The notes: generated from the sequence alone by a model not told the origin. A stretch of 64,000 nucleotides of DNA from Chryseobacterium sp. LAM-KRS1 (GCF_013184525.1 NZ_JAAOIZ010000003.1:558001-622000), one strand, 5' to 3'. Shown: positions 17,117 through 27,147, counted from the stretch's first letter. Made by a program: numbers and translations.

Positions 17117-20100
17117 TTACTCCTCCAATCTTACGTCTAATCCAAGACCTTGTAACTCGTGAAGCAATACATTGAATGATTCCGGAATACCTGGTTCAGG
17201 CATAGACTCACCTTTTGCAATAGCTTCATAAGTTTTTGCTCTACCAATCACGTCATCTGACTTCACAGTAAGGATCTCTCTAAGGATATTCGATGCTCCG
17301 AATGCTTCAAGAGCCCAAACCTCCATCTCTCCGAATCTCTGACCTCCGAACTGAGCTTTACCTCCTAACGGCTGCTGAGTAATCAATGAGTAAGGACCAA
17401 TAGAACGTGCGTGCATTTTATCATCTACCATGTGTCCTAGTTTCAACATATAGATAACCCCAACAGTAGCAGGCTGAGTAAATCTTTCTCCGGTACCTCC
17501 GTCATAAAGGTGAGTGTTACCGAATTTAGGAAGACCTGCTTTTTCTGTATACTCAGTAATCTGCTCAAGACTTGCTCCATCGAAGATTGGTGTAGCGAAC
17601 GTCATTCCTAATTTCTGACCAGCCCATCCAAGAACTGTTTCATAAATCTGTCCGATGTTCATACGGGAAGGTACCCCAAGTGGATTCAATACGATATCTA
17701 CCGGTGTTCCGTCTTCAAGGAATGGCATATCTTCTTCACGAACAATTCTGGATACAATCCCTTTATTACCGTGACGTCCTGCCATTTTATCTCCTACATT
17801 CAGTTTACGTTTTTTAGCAATATAAACTTTAGCTAACTTCATGATACCTGCAGGAAGCTCATCTCCGATAGAAATTGCAAATTTCTCACGGTTCTTAACC
17901 CCTTGGATATCATTGAACTTGATTTTATAATTATGAATCAATTGCTTGATCAATTCATTTTTATCGTTATCAACAGTCCAATCTGCTCCGCTAACGTTTA
18001 CATAGTCTTCAACTGAAGTCAATAATTTATGAGTAAACTTCACTCCTTTTCCGATAATTTCTTCGTCAAGGTCATTATGAACCCCTTGAGAAGTTTTACC
18101 GCTTACAAGAGTATTTAATTTTTCAATTAAAGTATTTCTCAATTCATCAAACTTAGCCTTGTAAGTGTTTTCAATTTCTTCAAGTTTAAGTTTTTCTTCA
18201 GTTCTCTTCTTTTTATCTTTAATATTTCTTGAGAACAATTTTTTATTGATCACAACACCTCTTAATGAAGAATCTGCTTTTAATGAAGCATCTTTTACAT
18301 CACCGGCTTTGTCACCAAAAATCGCTCTAAGAAGTTTTTCTTCAGGAGTTGGGTCGGATTCACCTTTAGGTGTGATTTTACCAATCATAATATCACCAGG
18401 CTTCACTTCAGCACCAATTCTGATCATACCGTTTTCATCAAGGTCCTTAGTCGCTTCTTCTGAAACGTTTGGAATATCTGCTGTTAATTCTTCCATACCT
18501 AATTTGGTATCACGAACTTCAAGAGAGTATTCGTCTACGTGGATTGATGTAAACCAGTCTTCACGAACAACTTTTTCATTGATTACGATCGCATCCTCGA
18601 AGTTATATCCTTTCCAAGGCATGAACGCAACCACCAAGTTTCTACCAAGAGCTAATTCTCCGTTTTCAGTAGCATACCCATCACAAAGTACCTGTCCTTT
18701 TTCTACTGTTTCACCTACTCTTACGTTTGGTCTCAGAGTAATTGTTGTACTTTGGTTGGTTTTTCTAAACTTAGTTAGGTTATATGTTTTAGTAGCTGAT
18801 TCGAATGATACTAAATCTTCGTCATCGCTTCTTTCATATTTAATAGTGATCTTATCTGCATCTACATACTCTACAGTACCTGTACCTTCAGCGTTGATTA
18901 AAATTCTTGAGTCTCTTGCAACTTGTTGCTCAAGCCCTGTACCCACGATCGGAGCCTGTGGCTTCAATAGAGGAACGGCCTGACGCATCATGTTAGATCC
19001 CATCAATGCACGGTTCGCATCATCATGCTCTAGGAATGGAATTAATGAAGCCGAAATACCAGAGATCTGGTTTGGTGCTACGTCGATAAGATTAACCTGG
19101 GAAGGTTCAACTACCGGGTAATCTCCATCCAGTCTTGCGATAATCCTGTCTGTAACGAATTCACCGTTGTCATTCAATTCAACGTTTGCCTGAGCAATTA
19201 CTTTATCTTCTTCATCTTCTGCATTAAGATAAATAGGAGCTGCATTAAGATCAATCTTACTGTCTTCTACTTTTCTGTATGGAGTTTCGATGAAACCTAA
19301 ATTGTTAATCTTTGCATAGATTCCCAAAGAAGAGATCAAACCAATGTTTGGTCCTTCCGGAGTTTCAATCGGACAAATTCTTCCATAGTGAGTATGGTGA
19401 ACGTCACGAACCTCGAAACCTGCTCTTTCTCTTGATAAACCACCAGGCCCTAGTGCAGATAATCTTCTCTTGTGAGTAATCTCTGACAATGGGTTAGTCT
19501 GGTCCATGAACTGAGAAAGCTGGTTGGTACCAAAGAATGAATTAATTACAGAGGTTAAAGTCTTAGCATTAACAAGATCAAGCGGTGTAAAGATTTCGTT
19601 ATCTCTAACGTTCATTCTTTCCTTGATTGTTCTTGCAATTCTTGAAAGACCAACACCGAACTGACCTGCTAATTGCTCACCAACAGTTTTAATTCTTCTG
19701 TTTGATAAGTGGTCGATATCATCAACTTCTGCTTTAGAATTTACCAATTCGATCAAATGTCTTACAATCGCAATGATATCTTCTTTAGTAAGAACTTCAG
19801 TTGTAGTAGGAATATTAAGACCTAACTTTTTGTTCAATCTGTAACGTCCTACTTCTCCTAATGAGTATCTCTGCTCAGAGAAGAATAATTTTTCAATAAT
19901 TCCTCTAGCGGTCTCCTCATCTGGCGGATCTGCATTTCTTAACTGACGATAGATGTATTCTACCGCTTCTTTTTCAGAGTTGGTAGGGTCTTTTTGTAAT
20001 GTATTCTGGATGATAGAGAATTCATTGCTGTTTTCTTTGTGAATCAAAATAGATTTCACACCAGCATCAAGAATAAGATCTAAATGTTCTTTTTCAAGAA

Positions 20101-20938
20101 TAGTCTCTCTGTCCAGGATGATTTCGTTTCTCTCAATAGAAACAACTTCACCCGTATCCTCATCTACGAAATCTTCGAACCATGTGTTCAATACTCTCGC
20201 AGCTAATGTTCTTCCTTCTACTTTTTTAAGAGCAGCTTTAGATACTTTCACTTCTTCCGCAAGGTCGAAAATCTGAAGAATATCCTTATCAGATTCAAAT
20301 CCGATAGCTCTAAGTAGAGTAGTTAATGGTAATTTTTTCTTACGGTCGATATACGCGTACATTACGCTATTGATATCCGTAGTAAATTCCATCCAAGATC
20401 CTTTAAAAGGAATAATTCTTGAATAATACAGTTTGGTTCCGTTTGCGTGGTAAGTTTGCCCAAAGAATACACCAGGAGAACGGTGTAACTGGGTAACAAT
20501 AACTCTCTCAGCACCATTGATGATGAAAGAACCACTAGGTGTCATATAAGGAACCGGCCCTAAATATACATCCTGAACTACTGTTTGGAAATCCTCATGC
20601 TCAGGATCTGTACAATACAACTTAAGTCTTGCTTTAAGAGGAACTGAATACGTTAAACCTCTTTCCACACACTCGTCGATTGAATAACGTGGAGAATCTA
20701 CCAGATAATCTAAGAATTCCAATACGAATTGGTTTCTTGAATCTGTAATTGGGAAATTTTCCTGGAAAGTCTTGTGAAGACCTTCTTTTTTCCTGTCTTC
20801 AGGAAGGGTATCAAGCTGGAAAAACTCCTTAAAAGACTCTAATTGGATATCCAAGAAGTCTGGAGTGATAATTTTTCCTTTTGCTGATGAGAAATTAATT
20901 CTCTGATTCCCCCTAATTGATGCTGCTGTTTTACTCAT
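17117..20938 (-). CDS. rpoB: RNA polymerase subunit beta
   Basis: The 1273-aa RNA polymerase beta subunit. The rifampicin-binding region is visible ([20 protein letters not shown], then [12 protein letters not shown]), followed by the [14 protein letters not shown] motif and a C-terminal segment ending [10 protein letters not shown]. An open extension reaches 21022, but those 28 residues are not part of the family. The ATG at 20938 ([18 protein letters not shown]) fits other flavobacterial RpoB. It is preceded by an unusually long leader with its own promoter and follows a terminator after rplL. Confidence 0.98.
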   Translation of the reverse strand: MSKTAASIRGNQRINFSSAKGKIITPDFLDIQLESFKEFFQLDTLPEDRKKEGLHKTFQENFPITDSRNQFVLEFLDYLVDSPRYSIDECVERGLTYSVPLKARLKLYCTDPEHEDFQTVVQDVYLGPVPYMTPSGSFIINGAERVIVTQLHRSPGVFFGQTYHANGTKLYYSRIIPFKGSWMEFTTDINSVMYAYIDRKKKLPLTTLLRAIGFESDKDILQIFDLAEEVKVSKAALKKVEGRTLAARVLNTWFEDFVDEDTGEVVSIERNEIILDRETILEKEHLDLILDAGVKSILIHKENSNEFSIIQNTLQKDPTNSEKEAVEYIYRQLRNADPPDEETARGIIEKLFFSEQRYSLGEVGRYRLNKKLGLNIPTTTEVLTKEDIIAIVRHLIELVNSKAEVDDIDHLSNRRIKTVGEQLAGQFGVGLSRIARTIKERMNVRDNEIFTPLDLVNAKTLTSVINSFFGTNQLSQFMDQTNPLSEITHKRRLSALGPGGLSRERAGFEVRDVHHTHYGRICPIETPEGPNIGLISSLGIYAKINNLGFIETPYRKVEDSKIDLNAAPIYLNAEDEEDKVIAQANVELNDNGEFVTDRIIARLDGDYPVVEPSQVNLIDVAPNQISGISASLIPFLEHDDANRALMGSNMMRQAVPLLKPQAPIVGTGLEQQVARDSRILINAEGTGTVEYVDADKITIKYERSDDEDLVSFESATKTYNLTKFRKTNQSTTITLRPNVRVGETVEKGQVLCDGYATENGELALGRNLVVAFMPWKGYNFEDAIVINEKVVREDWFTSIHVDEYSLEVRDTKLGMEELTADIPNVSEEATKDLDENGMIRIGAEVKPGDIMIGKITPKGESDPTPEEKLLRAIFGDKAGDVKDASLKADSSLRGVVINKKLFSRNIKDKKKRTEEKLKLEEIENTYKAKFDELRNTLIEKLNTLVSGKTSQGVHNDLDEEIIGKGVKFTHKLLTSVEDYVNVSGADWTVDNDKNELIKQLIHNYKIKFNDIQGVKNREKFAISIGDELPAGIMKLAKVYIAKKRKLNVGDKMAGRHGNKGIVSRIVREEDMPFLEDGTPVDIVLNPLGVPSRMNIGQIYETVLGWAGQKLGMTFATPIFDGASLEQITEYTEKAGLPKFGNTHLYDGGTGERFTQPATVGVIYMLKLGHMVDDKMHARSIGPYSLITQQPLGGKAQFGGQRFGEMEVWALEAFGASNILREILTVKSDDVIGRAKTYEAIAKGESMPEPGIPESFNVLLHELQGLGLDVRLEE

Positions 20939-21264
20939 AAAACTTTTAAGAAGGGTTAAAAAATATTTTGATTTATAAAAAAATATCAGAAGAAGACAAA
21001 AAGAGAGAAGAGGTAAGAGCAAGAATAAGTGTGAAAATTTTGGCGCAATTATCGGTCTTTATTCTTTGTTCTTTATTCTAAAAGTCTTTAATCCAACTTC
21101 TAACTGCAACACTGGTATATCTTTTCACAGCGTAATGCAAAATATTTTTAATACTTTTGAGGCAGAAACGCCGCAATATCTATAAACATAAAATCCCTTT
21201 CATTACCATGAAAGAGTTGATTTACAATATTTTATAGATTTACAAACAATTATTAGCGCCAAAA
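20939..21264 (-). promoter_or_regulatory. Long, possibly structured rpoB 5' leader
   Basis: About 325 transcribed bases separate the predicted rpoB promoter from the ATG. TTTTGGCGC (21038-21046) and GCGCCAAAA (21256-21264) are a perfect 9-bp inverted repeat that would pair the 5' end of the leader with a site about 210 bases downstream. A smaller hairpin, CTTTCAT-TACC-ATGAAAG (about 21198-21215), lies inside. No protein gene or known riboswitch is recognised. It could regulate rpoBC expression. Confidence 0.4.
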
Positions 21265-21270
21265 GAGGAG

Positions 21271-21278
21271 CAAAGATA
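21271..21278 (-). promoter_or_regulatory. -7 element of the rpoBC promoter
   Basis: CAAAGATA on the plus strand gives TATCTTTG on the minus strand, an exact TAnnTTTG between the rplL terminator and rpoB. Confidence 0.6.
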
Positions 21279-21444
21279 CAAAAAGTTATCCACATTCACA
21301 ACATTTATTCTATAATATATTAACACAAACTATATTACAGATATCCTCAATGTAAATAAGCCGTAACAATTAGTACTCAAATCTACTCAATACTGCTTAC
21401 AATAACCAGTAGATCAATCTATCTACTTGATGATTCTATTCCAT

Positions 21445-21471
21445 AAAAAAACCCGGACCGAGGTCCAGGTT
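21445..21471 (-). terminator. Terminator/attenuator after rplL
   Basis: On the minus strand AACCTGGACC pairs with GGTCCGGGTT (one T-G pair) and is followed by a run of T. It lies 23 bp after the rplL stop, separating the ribosomal genes from rpoBC. Confidence 0.85.
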
Positions 21472-21493
21472 TATATTTGTAAGGTAAATTGAA

Positions 21494-21862
21494 TTATTTC
21501 AATTCTACTTCAGCACCAGCTTCTTCTAATTGCTTCTTAAGAGCTTCAGCCTCGTCTTTAGAGATACCAGTTTTGATTGGAGCAGGAGCACCATCTACGA
21601 TATCTTTAGCTTCTTTAAGACCAGCACCAGTTAAATCTTTTACTAATTTAACGATAGCTAATTTAGAAGCACCTGCAGACTTAAGAATTACGTCGAATTC
21701 AGTTTTTTCTTCAGCAGCTTCACCTGCACCTCCACCTGCAACTACTACTGCAGCAGCAGCTGGCTCAATTCCGTACTCATCCTTAAGGATAGCAGCTAAT
21801 TCATTTACGTCTTTTACTGTTAAGTTTACTAGCGTTTCAGCTAAATTTTTTAAATCTGACAT
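21494..21862 (-). CDS. rplL: 50S ribosomal protein L7/L12
   Basis: A 122-aa stalk protein that recruits GTPase factors to the ribosome. It has the N-terminal dimerisation domain ([16 protein letters not shown]), an Ala/Gly hinge ([18 protein letters not shown]) and the C-terminal domain with [20 protein letters not shown]. The length is typical. It follows rplJ by 48 bp, the usual L10-L12 pair. Confidence 0.98.
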   Translation of the reverse strand: MSDLKNLAETLVNLTVKDVNELAAILKDEYGIEPAAAAVVVAGGGAGEAAEEKTEFDVILKSAGASKLAIVKLVKDLTGAGLKEAKDIVDGAPAPIKTGISKDEAEALKKQLEEAGAEVELK

Positions 21863-21910
21863 TGTTGTAATGTTTTTTGTTGATTATTTTATTTAATTTT
21901 TTGAGTCTAA

Positions 21911-22507
21911 TTATTCAGCACTTGGAGTTTCTTCAGTGCTTTCTGCAGCAGGAGCTTCAGGAGCTGCCTCAGCAGGAGTTTCTTCTACAGCAGGTGCGGC
22001 AGCTTCTTCAGCTTTAGCTTCTACTGTTTCAGGTTTGTTTTGAAGAGCAGAAACAACTCTTTGAATTGGAGATTGAAGTAATCCGATGATTTCTCCGATC
22101 ATTTCTTCTCTAGACTTGATATTAGCAAGTGCACCTAGATTTTCGTCTCCAACATAGAAAGTTTCCTGAAGATAAGCAGATTTTAAAGCCGGCTTTTCTT
22201 CTTTCTTTCTGAATCCTTGGATTAATTTTGCAGGAGCATTTGCTGTTTCAGCAATCATAATCGCAGAATTCCCTTTGAAAGTAGGGAACATTTCAGAGTA
22301 ATCTACTCCGTCAATCTGCTCCATTGCTTTTTGTAAAAGTGTATTTTTTACCACTTTTACTTTGATATTTTGTTTGAAAGCCTGTCTTCTGAAATCTGAA
22401 GACTTAGCAGCGTTCAACCCTTCTAAATCTGCTACGTATACTACTTTTGCATCCTGAAGCAAATCTTTGATCTCTTGTATTGCTACAACTTTTTGGTCTT
22501 TTGTCAT
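21911..22507 (-). CDS. rplJ: 50S ribosomal protein L10
   Basis: A 198-aa protein that anchors L7/L12 dimers on 23S rRNA. The N-terminal domain (VVYVADLEGLNAAKSSDFRR, VKVVKNTLLQKAM) and the stalk-binding helix end (RVVSALQNKPE) are present. It is about 25-30 residues longer than usual because of an Ala/Glu/Pro-rich acidic tail after residue about 165. It lies 17 bp after rplA in the rplKAJL operon. Confidence 0.98.
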   Translation of the reverse strand: MTKDQKVVAIQEIKDLLQDAKVVYVADLEGLNAAKSSDFRRQAFKQNIKVKVVKNTLLQKAMEQIDGVDYSEMFPTFKGNSAIMIAETANAPAKLIQGFRKKEEKPALKSAYLQETFYVGDENLGALANIKSREEMIGEIIGLLQSPIQRVVSALQNKPETVEAKAEEAAAPAVEETPAEAAPEAPAAESTEETPSAE

Positions 22508-22524
22508 TGTCTTAAGGATTTATA

Positions 22525-23217
22525 TTAGTTTACAGATTTTGTATCAATTGCAATACCCGGGCTCATTGTAGAAGACAAATAAATGCTTTTTACATATGTA
22601 CCTTTAGCAGCAGTTGGCTTCATTTTGATCAATGTCTGGATTAATTCCTGAGCATTTTCTTTGATCTTAGCAGCATCGAAAGATACTTTACCAATACCTG
22701 CATGGATAATACCATATTTATCTACTTTGAAATCAATCTTACCTGATTTTACTTCAGTTACTGCTTTACCAATTTCCATTGTTACAGTTCCTGACTTAGG
22801 ATTTGGCATAAGACCTCTTGGTCCTAATACTCTACCTAAAGGTCCTAATTTACCCATAACAGCTGGCATAGTAACGATCACGTCAACATCTGTCCAACCA
22901 TCTTTGATTTTTTGTAAATATTCGTCAAGACCTACATAATCAGCTCCAGCTTCTTTAGCTTCAGCTTCTTTATCTGGTGTTACAAGAGCTAATACTTTAA
23001 CATCTTTACCAGTTCCGTGAGGAAGAGATACTACACCTCTAACCATTTGGTTTGCTTTTCTTGGATCTACACCCAATCTTACAGCGATATCTACAGAAGC
23101 ATCAAACTTTGCAGTGTTCACTTCTTTCACAAGAGCAGAACCTTCTTCAAGATTGTAAGCTCTTCCTTTTTCTACTTTGCTTAAAGCTTCCTTTTGCTTT
23201 TTTGTTAATTTTGCCAT
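22525..23217 (-). CDS. rplA: 50S ribosomal protein L1
   Basis: A 230-aa protein of the L1 stalk. Family landmarks include [20 protein letters not shown], the [10 protein letters not shown] motif ([16 protein letters not shown]) and the C-terminal [18 protein letters not shown]. The length is normal. It lies 11 bp downstream of rplK. L1 often autoregulates its own operon in bacteria, but I cannot identify the mRNA site here. Confidence 0.98.
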   Translation of the reverse strand: MAKLTKKQKEALSKVEKGRAYNLEEGSALVKEVNTAKFDASVDIAVRLGVDPRKANQMVRGVVSLPHGTGKDVKVLALVTPDKEAEAKEAGADYVGLDEYLQKIKDGWTDVDVIVTMPAVMGKLGPLGRVLGPRGLMPNPKSGTVTMEIGKAVTEVKSGKIDFKVDKYGIIHAGIGKVSFDAAKIKENAQELIQTLIKMKPTAAKGTYVKSIYLSSTMSPGIAIDTKSVN

Positions 23218-23228
23218 TTCTCTAAGTT

Positions 23229-23672
23229 TTAAGCGTTAGTTGGTTTAGCTCCTGTTACTCTCAATCCCATAGATCTAGCAGTACCTGCAACCATAGAAAG
23301 AGCAGAGTCCAATGTAAAACAGTTAAGGTCTACCATTTTGTCTTCTGCGATTTTCTTTACCTGATCCCAAGATACAGAACCTACTTTGTTTCTGTTTGGT
23401 TCTCCGGAACCTCCTTTAATTTTTGCAGCATCCATTAACTGAATTGCAGCTGGAGGAGTTTTAATTACGAATTCAAAAGATTTGTCTTCGTATACAGTAA
23501 TTACTACTGGCAAAACTTGCCCAGGCTTATCCTGAGTTCTTCCGTTAAATTGTTTACAAAACTCCATGATGTTTACACCGGCAGAACCTAATGCAGGACC
23601 TACTGGTGGAGACGGGTTTGCAGCCCCTCCCTTCACCTGAAGTTTTACCATTTTAAAGACTTTTTTAGCCAT
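23229..23672 (-). CDS. rplK: 50S ribosomal protein L11
   Basis: A 147-aa protein of the GTPase-associated centre. It shows [19 protein letters not shown], the thiopeptide-contact region, and C-terminal RNA-binding sequence ending [12 protein letters not shown]. It is the first gene of rplKAJL, with its own predicted promoter. In most Bacteroidetes nusG lies directly upstream; here three secreted-protein genes intervene. Confidence 0.98.
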   Translation of the reverse strand: MAKKVFKMVKLQVKGGAANPSPPVGPALGSAGVNIMEFCKQFNGRTQDKPGQVLPVVITVYEDKSFEFVIKTPPAAIQLMDAAKIKGGSGEPNRNKVGSVSWDQVKKIAEDKMVDLNCFTLDSALSMVAGTARSMGLRVTGAKPTNA

Positions 23673-23769
23673 TTTTTGTTTTTTAAATTTGAATAATTAA
23701 TGAGTTTGGAAGCATTTATTATTCAGCAGGTTACCGCACTCACATATAGTAAACCTACTTTTCGGACTG

Positions 23770-23777
23770 CAAAATTA
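23770..23777 (-). promoter_or_regulatory. -7 element of the rplKAJL promoter
   Basis: CAAAATTA on the plus strand gives TAATTTTG on the minus strand, about 100 bp before rplK. It is needed because a terminator precedes it. Confidence 0.55.
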
Positions 23778-23882
23778 TAAAATATTTTTGAAATAGCAAA
23801 TGGAATCGATTGATTTTTAGAAAGTTTTTACAGAATTTTCAAGAATAAAAAATTCTATTTCTGACTGTAACCCATATCAATA

Positions 23883-23919
23883 GAAGAAAAAAACCATATC
23901 CTTTACTAGAATATGGTTT
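23883..23919 (-). terminator. Terminator of the secreted-protein trio
   Basis: AAACCATAT (23891-23899) pairs with ATATGGTTT (23911-23919), followed by a U-rich tract on the minus transcript. It lies just beyond the stop at 23942. Confidence 0.8.
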
Positions 23920-23941
23920 CTTATTTTAAAATTATTTTTTT

Positions 23942-24610
23942 CTAAAACCCTGATGGTTTATTAATTGTTTGTGCAGATCCATTTGTTCCGCCAAGATCAG
24001 TATTAATATCGCCGATATTCTGCTTAGTGATCAATCTCTTGTAAACCATTAAATAAAACTCTACAGTAAAGTTATTATAAGTTCTGGAAGGATTAGCTGA
24101 TGTAAAAGCAATTAACTTGCTGTCTGTAAATCCGGCCTTCAAATGCCAGGTACCATTGCTTTTAAATGCAACCACATTAGGAGACCCCTGTGCATTATCA
24201 TTAATCCCGTTATCTTTATAATCCAAAGCAACACTGGTTGTCCCGTCATTAAGCTTAAATGAATAGTTGTGAGGAACCAAAAGGAAATTATCGGCATCGA
24301 TCTTTGTATCATAATCCGTAATTCCTGCACCTGGTACCCCTGTAAGGGTAAGTTTAATATAATTAAACAATCCGCTACTCTCCAGATTAGGATCATATAT
24401 CTGCAATGAATTTTGAGAAGTAGCCAGAAAGTGACCTCCCGTAGTGGTTGGTTCTCCCGGATTTCTCATATATAAGGAATTTGTAAAGGAATCCCCGTTT
24501 ACGTCCAGTGTTTCCGTTGGAGTTGTTGTTTTGATTCCTACATTTCCGGTTTGTGCATGCATGATTATTCCCATGCAAGCCATAATGATGATATACAATT
24601 TCTTTTTCAT
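23942..24610 (-). CDS. Secreted protein with VGI-T-P-LDV N-terminus (trio, third gene)
   Basis: A 222-aa exported protein with a signal peptide ending near IIMHAQ (about residue 20). It is followed by GNVGIKTTTPTETLDVNG, the motif that begins many Chryseobacterium surface proteins. The remainder is predicted beta-rich (e.g. SNGTWHLKAGF, NNFTVEFYLMVYKRLI) and has no tail that I recognise as a sorting domain. It ends in a Gly/Asn-rich segment. It lies 7 bp after a gene of the same design, so the trio is an operon of paralogues or near-paralogues. The function is unknown. Confidence 0.8.
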   Translation of the reverse strand: MKKKLYIIIMACMGIIMHAQTGNVGIKTTTPTETLDVNGDSFTNSLYMRNPGEPTTTGGHFLATSQNSLQIYDPNLESSGLFNYIKLTLTGVPGAGITDYDTKIDADNFLLVPHNYSFKLNDGTTSVALDYKDNGINDNAQGSPNVVAFKSNGTWHLKAGFTDSKLIAFTSANPSRTYNNFTVEFYLMVYKRLITKQNIGDINTDLGGTNGSAQTINKPSGF

Positions 24611-24617
24611 AAGTTTT

Positions 24618-25265
24618 TTATTGAAGCCCTGCTGGGGTGTTAGTTGATACTCCTGAATATCCTGGTGAAGCCGAAGCTGAAACCGATCCGGTAAATGTGC
24701 CCCAGTCTTTAATCAATGATCTTTCGTATACATTCAAAGTTAGTGTCCATGTACCATTTTTAGAAGACACAGTTCCCGCACCTTTAAAAGAAAGGTTAAT
24801 GCCATGATAAGTGTTGGCTCCGCTCACAACCTTAGTTATCTCCGTAGAATAAGCTCCATATGATTTTGGAGTTGTGGAAGTATTTGCTGCTGAAACAGCG
24901 TCACTAAATACGGCACCAGTAATAGCGACTACATATTTATTAGCATCCAATCCAGTATTCAGGCTAACAACTTCATCCTGTTTCACATTTTTCAGGATAA
25001 CATTGTATGTGTTTACGGGAGCTACATCTCTCAGTGAAATATCAAGCATCTTAACTTTACCAACAGGCGTGGTATCCTTTGACCTTGTAAGAAGAAAATA
25101 ATTTCCTGTCGCAGGAGAATTCGTGGTATCTATAATGTAAGATTCAACCAGTGTTCCTCCTACAACATCTAAGGTTCCCTGAGGATTGCTAGTATTGATT
25201 CCCACCTGGGCTTTGGTAGCCATGAAGGCATAAGCCATAAAAAAAAGTATGGTGATTTTTTTCAT
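24618..25265 (-). CDS. Secreted protein with VGI-T-P-LDV N-terminus (trio, second gene)
   Basis: A 215-aa exported protein. The signal peptide ends near MATKAQ (about residue 19), followed by VGINTSNPQGTLDVVGG. The C-terminal half shares the pattern NGTWTLTLNVYERSLIKDW with its neighbours (HLKAGF...YKRLI and WTLNLLVFDRAY). This suggests a common beta-sandwich with one Trp-rich strand. It lies 13 bp after the first gene of the trio and 7 bp before the third. The function is unknown. Confidence 0.8.
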   Translation of the reverse strand: MKKITILFFMAYAFMATKAQVGINTSNPQGTLDVVGGTLVESYIIDTTNSPATGNYFLLTRSKDTTPVGKVKMLDISLRDVAPVNTYNVILKNVKQDEVVSLNTGLDANKYVVAITGAVFSDAVSAANTSTTPKSYGAYSTEITKVVSGANTYHGINLSFKGAGTVSSKNGTWTLTLNVYERSLIKDWGTFTGSVSASASPGYSGVSTNTPAGLQ

Positions 25266-25278
25266 TATGTAAATGTTT

Positions 25279-25911
25279 TTATTGGATTAAAGGAGATGAT
25301 GCAGATCCTGTAGTGGAAGCACCCATCGCTTGTGTTTTATTGATTTCTTTAGCATAAGCTCTGTCGAATACCAGTAAGTTAAGAGTCCACTCTCCTGCCG
25401 GCAAATTGGAAGCGGGAGCAAAACCTTGGTAGTCCGCCTTTAATTTCCACGTTCCATTATTATAGTAAGCATATATCTGGGGAACCGGAGTTATCCAGTC
25501 CGGACCATTGGTTCGTACCGGTTGCGTAAAACCAAAAGAAGAGATAACCACCAGAAACTTATCTGAATTGATCTTCGTATCATACTGGTTAACCCAATCC
25601 TTATCTCTCGGATCACAGGCTATCTTATACTGGATAAGATTAATTGGTGCCGGTGAATTGGGTACAAAAGAATCATTGTATGCAGTAATCTTGTTTTCAG
25701 GAGCGGGAGACTTAATGATAAAAGTATAGTTTTCAGTGGCTCCTAATTTCTCTATCGGATCTTTAAAAAACATTCCGGATGTTTTCATTGTTCCGTTTAC
25801 AGATAGTTCTTTTTCGGGCGTTTTAGTATTAATCCCTACTTTTCCTGTAGCCTGTGCATTCATCAGTACAATGGTACTTGTACAAAGTACCATCGAAATA
25901 ATTTTCGTCAT
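25279..25911 (-). CDS. Secreted protein with VGI-T-P-LDV N-terminus (trio, first gene)
   Basis: A 210-aa exported protein with a signal peptide ending near VLMNAQ (about residue 20), then GKVGINTKTPEKELSVNG. The body has Trp/Lys-rich strands (NNGTWKLKADYQGF and GEWTLNLLVFDRAYAKEINK) like the two following genes. Length and layout match them, which suggests tandem duplication and divergence. It is the first gene of the trio, placed downstream of nusG and its terminator. The function is unknown. Confidence 0.8.
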   Translation of the reverse strand: MTKIISMVLCTSTIVLMNAQATGKVGINTKTPEKELSVNGTMKTSGMFFKDPIEKLGATENYTFIIKSPAPENKITAYNDSFVPNSPAPINLIQYKIACDPRDKDWVNQYDTKINSDKFLVVISSFGFTQPVRTNGPDWITPVPQIYAYYNNGTWKLKADYQGFAPASNLPAGEWTLNLLVFDRAYAKEINKTQAMGASTTGSASSPLIQ

Positions 25912-26244
25912 TGAATTAGTGTTTAAATTAGTGTTAAAAAAAACAATCCAGGAATTCAGAACAATGACTCTAACCTAGTATAAGGTTAAAAATCACCACA
26001 TTAGAAAGCCATTCATGTTTTTCGGAGATATACTTCACAATAAGTATGCCACATAATTTATTTTTTAATCTAAACATTTAGTTTTAATTAAATAACTATG
26101 TGAAACACGCCTGGATAAAGCATAAAATAAACAACAAACTTATTTTAACTTAAAACAACATTATTTCTGAGAATCTATAAATACCTGCAATAAATAAAAA
26201 AAGCCACTCTAGATCTAGAGTGGCTTATATATTATAAGTATTTA
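25912..26244. other. AT-rich gap upstream of the secreted-protein trio
   Basis: This 333-base gap holds the nusG terminator at its right end and should hold the trio promoter, but I find no exact TAnnTTTG on the minus strand. A weak AACCT/AGGTT hairpin is visible near 25975-25988. No gene is seen. Confidence 0.4.
26201..26226 (-). terminator. nusG terminator (perfect palindrome)
   Basis: A 26-base perfect palindrome with left arm AAGCCACTCTAGA, followed by a U-run on the minus transcript. It ends the secE-nusG unit and so cuts nusG off from the ribosomal genes. Confidence 0.85.
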
Positions 26245-26787
26245 CTATACTTTTTCTACTTGCATGTAGCTAAGTTCCATTGGAGTTTTTCTACCGAAGA
26301 TTAAAACAGAAACTTCAATTTTCTTTTTATCTTCCAGAATTTTTTCAACTGTTCCATTGAATCCGTTGAAAGGTCCGTCAATTACTTTTACGTTCTCTCC
26401 AACTACATATGGAATTTCAAGGTCGGTAGCAAATTCTGATAGCTCATCCATTCTTCCAAGCATTCTGTTAACTTCAGACTTTCTCATGGGAACAGGATCT
26501 CCCCCTTTAGTTAAGCTTAAGAATGATATTACCCCTGGAATATTCTTAATAATGTGAGGTATTTCCCCCATTAAATCTGCTTCAACCATTAAGTAACCAG
26601 GATAGTAAGGTCTTTCTTTAGGAACCTTTTTTCCATTCCTAAGTTGAATAACCTTTTCCATAGGAATCACCACCTGAGTAACGTACTGCTCAAAGCCTAA
26701 GCGTTTGATTTCTGTCTCAATGTAGTTTTTCACTTTATTTTCCTGTCCGCTGATTGCTTTCAGCACATACCATTTCAATTCGCTCAT
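26245..26787 (-). CDS. nusG: Transcription termination/antitermination factor NusG
   Basis: A 180-aa protein with the NGN domain (ELKWYVLKAISGQENKVKNY; KERPYYPGYLMVEADL, about 1-120) and a C-terminal KOW domain (VKVIDGPFNGFNGTVEKI, about 125-180). It links RNA polymerase to Rho or the ribosome. It lies 17 bp after secE, in the conserved secE-nusG pair. A strong terminator follows it, unlike the usual nusG-rplK arrangement. Confidence 0.98.
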   Translation of the reverse strand: MSELKWYVLKAISGQENKVKNYIETEIKRLGFEQYVTQVVIPMEKVIQLRNGKKVPKERPYYPGYLMVEADLMGEIPHIIKNIPGVISFLSLTKGGDPVPMRKSEVNRMLGRMDELSEFATDLEIPYVVGENVKVIDGPFNGFNGTVEKILEDKKKIEVSVLIFGRKTPMELSYMQVEKV

Positions 26788-26804
26788 TATGGGAAAATAC
26801 TTTT

Positions 26805-27011
26805 TTAGTTGAACACGTTAATTAGCATTCCTATTATGTTGCTTATTGCTTTTGAAAACAATTCGTCAACTCCAAAGGTAAATAATGCCAGAATAACTGT
26901 TGCAATAGTAACTACAATTGTAGATGATTGCAGATCAGCCCATTTTGGCCATTCAACTTTATGTCTGAATTCGTTATAAGAACCTTTTAAAAAATCGATA
27001 AATGAACTCAT
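26805..27011 (-). CDS. secE: Preprotein translocase subunit SecE
   Basis: A 68-aa single-span subunit of SecYEG. The amphipathic helix with FRHKVEWPKWADLQ is followed by one membrane segment (STIVVTIATVILALFTFGV). The open frame extends to 27080, but that part is the tRNA-Trp gene, so ATG 27011 is the start. It lies between tRNA-Trp and nusG as in most bacteria. Confidence 0.96.
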   Translation of the reverse strand: MSSFIDFLKGSYNEFRHKVEWPKWADLQSSTIVVTIATVILALFTFGVDELFSKAISNIIGMLINVFN

Positions 27012-27023
27012 AATTATTATTTG

Positions 27024-27094
27024 CACGGGCACAAGGATTCGAACCCTGATCAACGGTTTTGGAGACCGGTATCCTACCATTGGACGATGCCCGT
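27024..27094 (-). tRNA. tRNA-Trp (CCA anticodon)
   Basis: A cloverleaf can be drawn: acceptor ACGGGCA/TGCCCGT, anticodon loop CTCCAAA and T-arm CAGGG-TTCGAAT-CCTTG, with discriminator G. The first pair of the anticodon stem is a C-U mismatch. The 3' CCA is not encoded. It lies between tuf and secE, its usual place. Confidence 0.95.
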
Positions 27095-27099
27095 AGATT

Positions 27100-27133
27100 A
27101 AAGCTCCGTAAAGAAATTCCTTACGGAAGCTTT
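27100..27133 (-). terminator. Hairpin after tuf
   Basis: AAAGCTCCGTAA (27100-27111) pairs imperfectly with TTACGGAAGCTTT (27121-27133), with one bulge. The U-tract is short, so it may be an attenuator or processing hairpin between tuf and tRNA-Trp. Confidence 0.6.
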
Positions 27134-27147
27134 ATTTATTTAAGATA

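Noticed and set aside
18165..18983. Open frame of 272 codons on the plus strand
   Set aside because: It lies wholly opposite rpoB, is Ser/Leu-rich without domains, and reflects the codon pattern of rpoB read backwards.
21489..21896. Open frame of 135 codons on the plus strand
   Set aside because: It is the antisense of rplL, begins with TTG and has low-complexity Ala/Ser composition.
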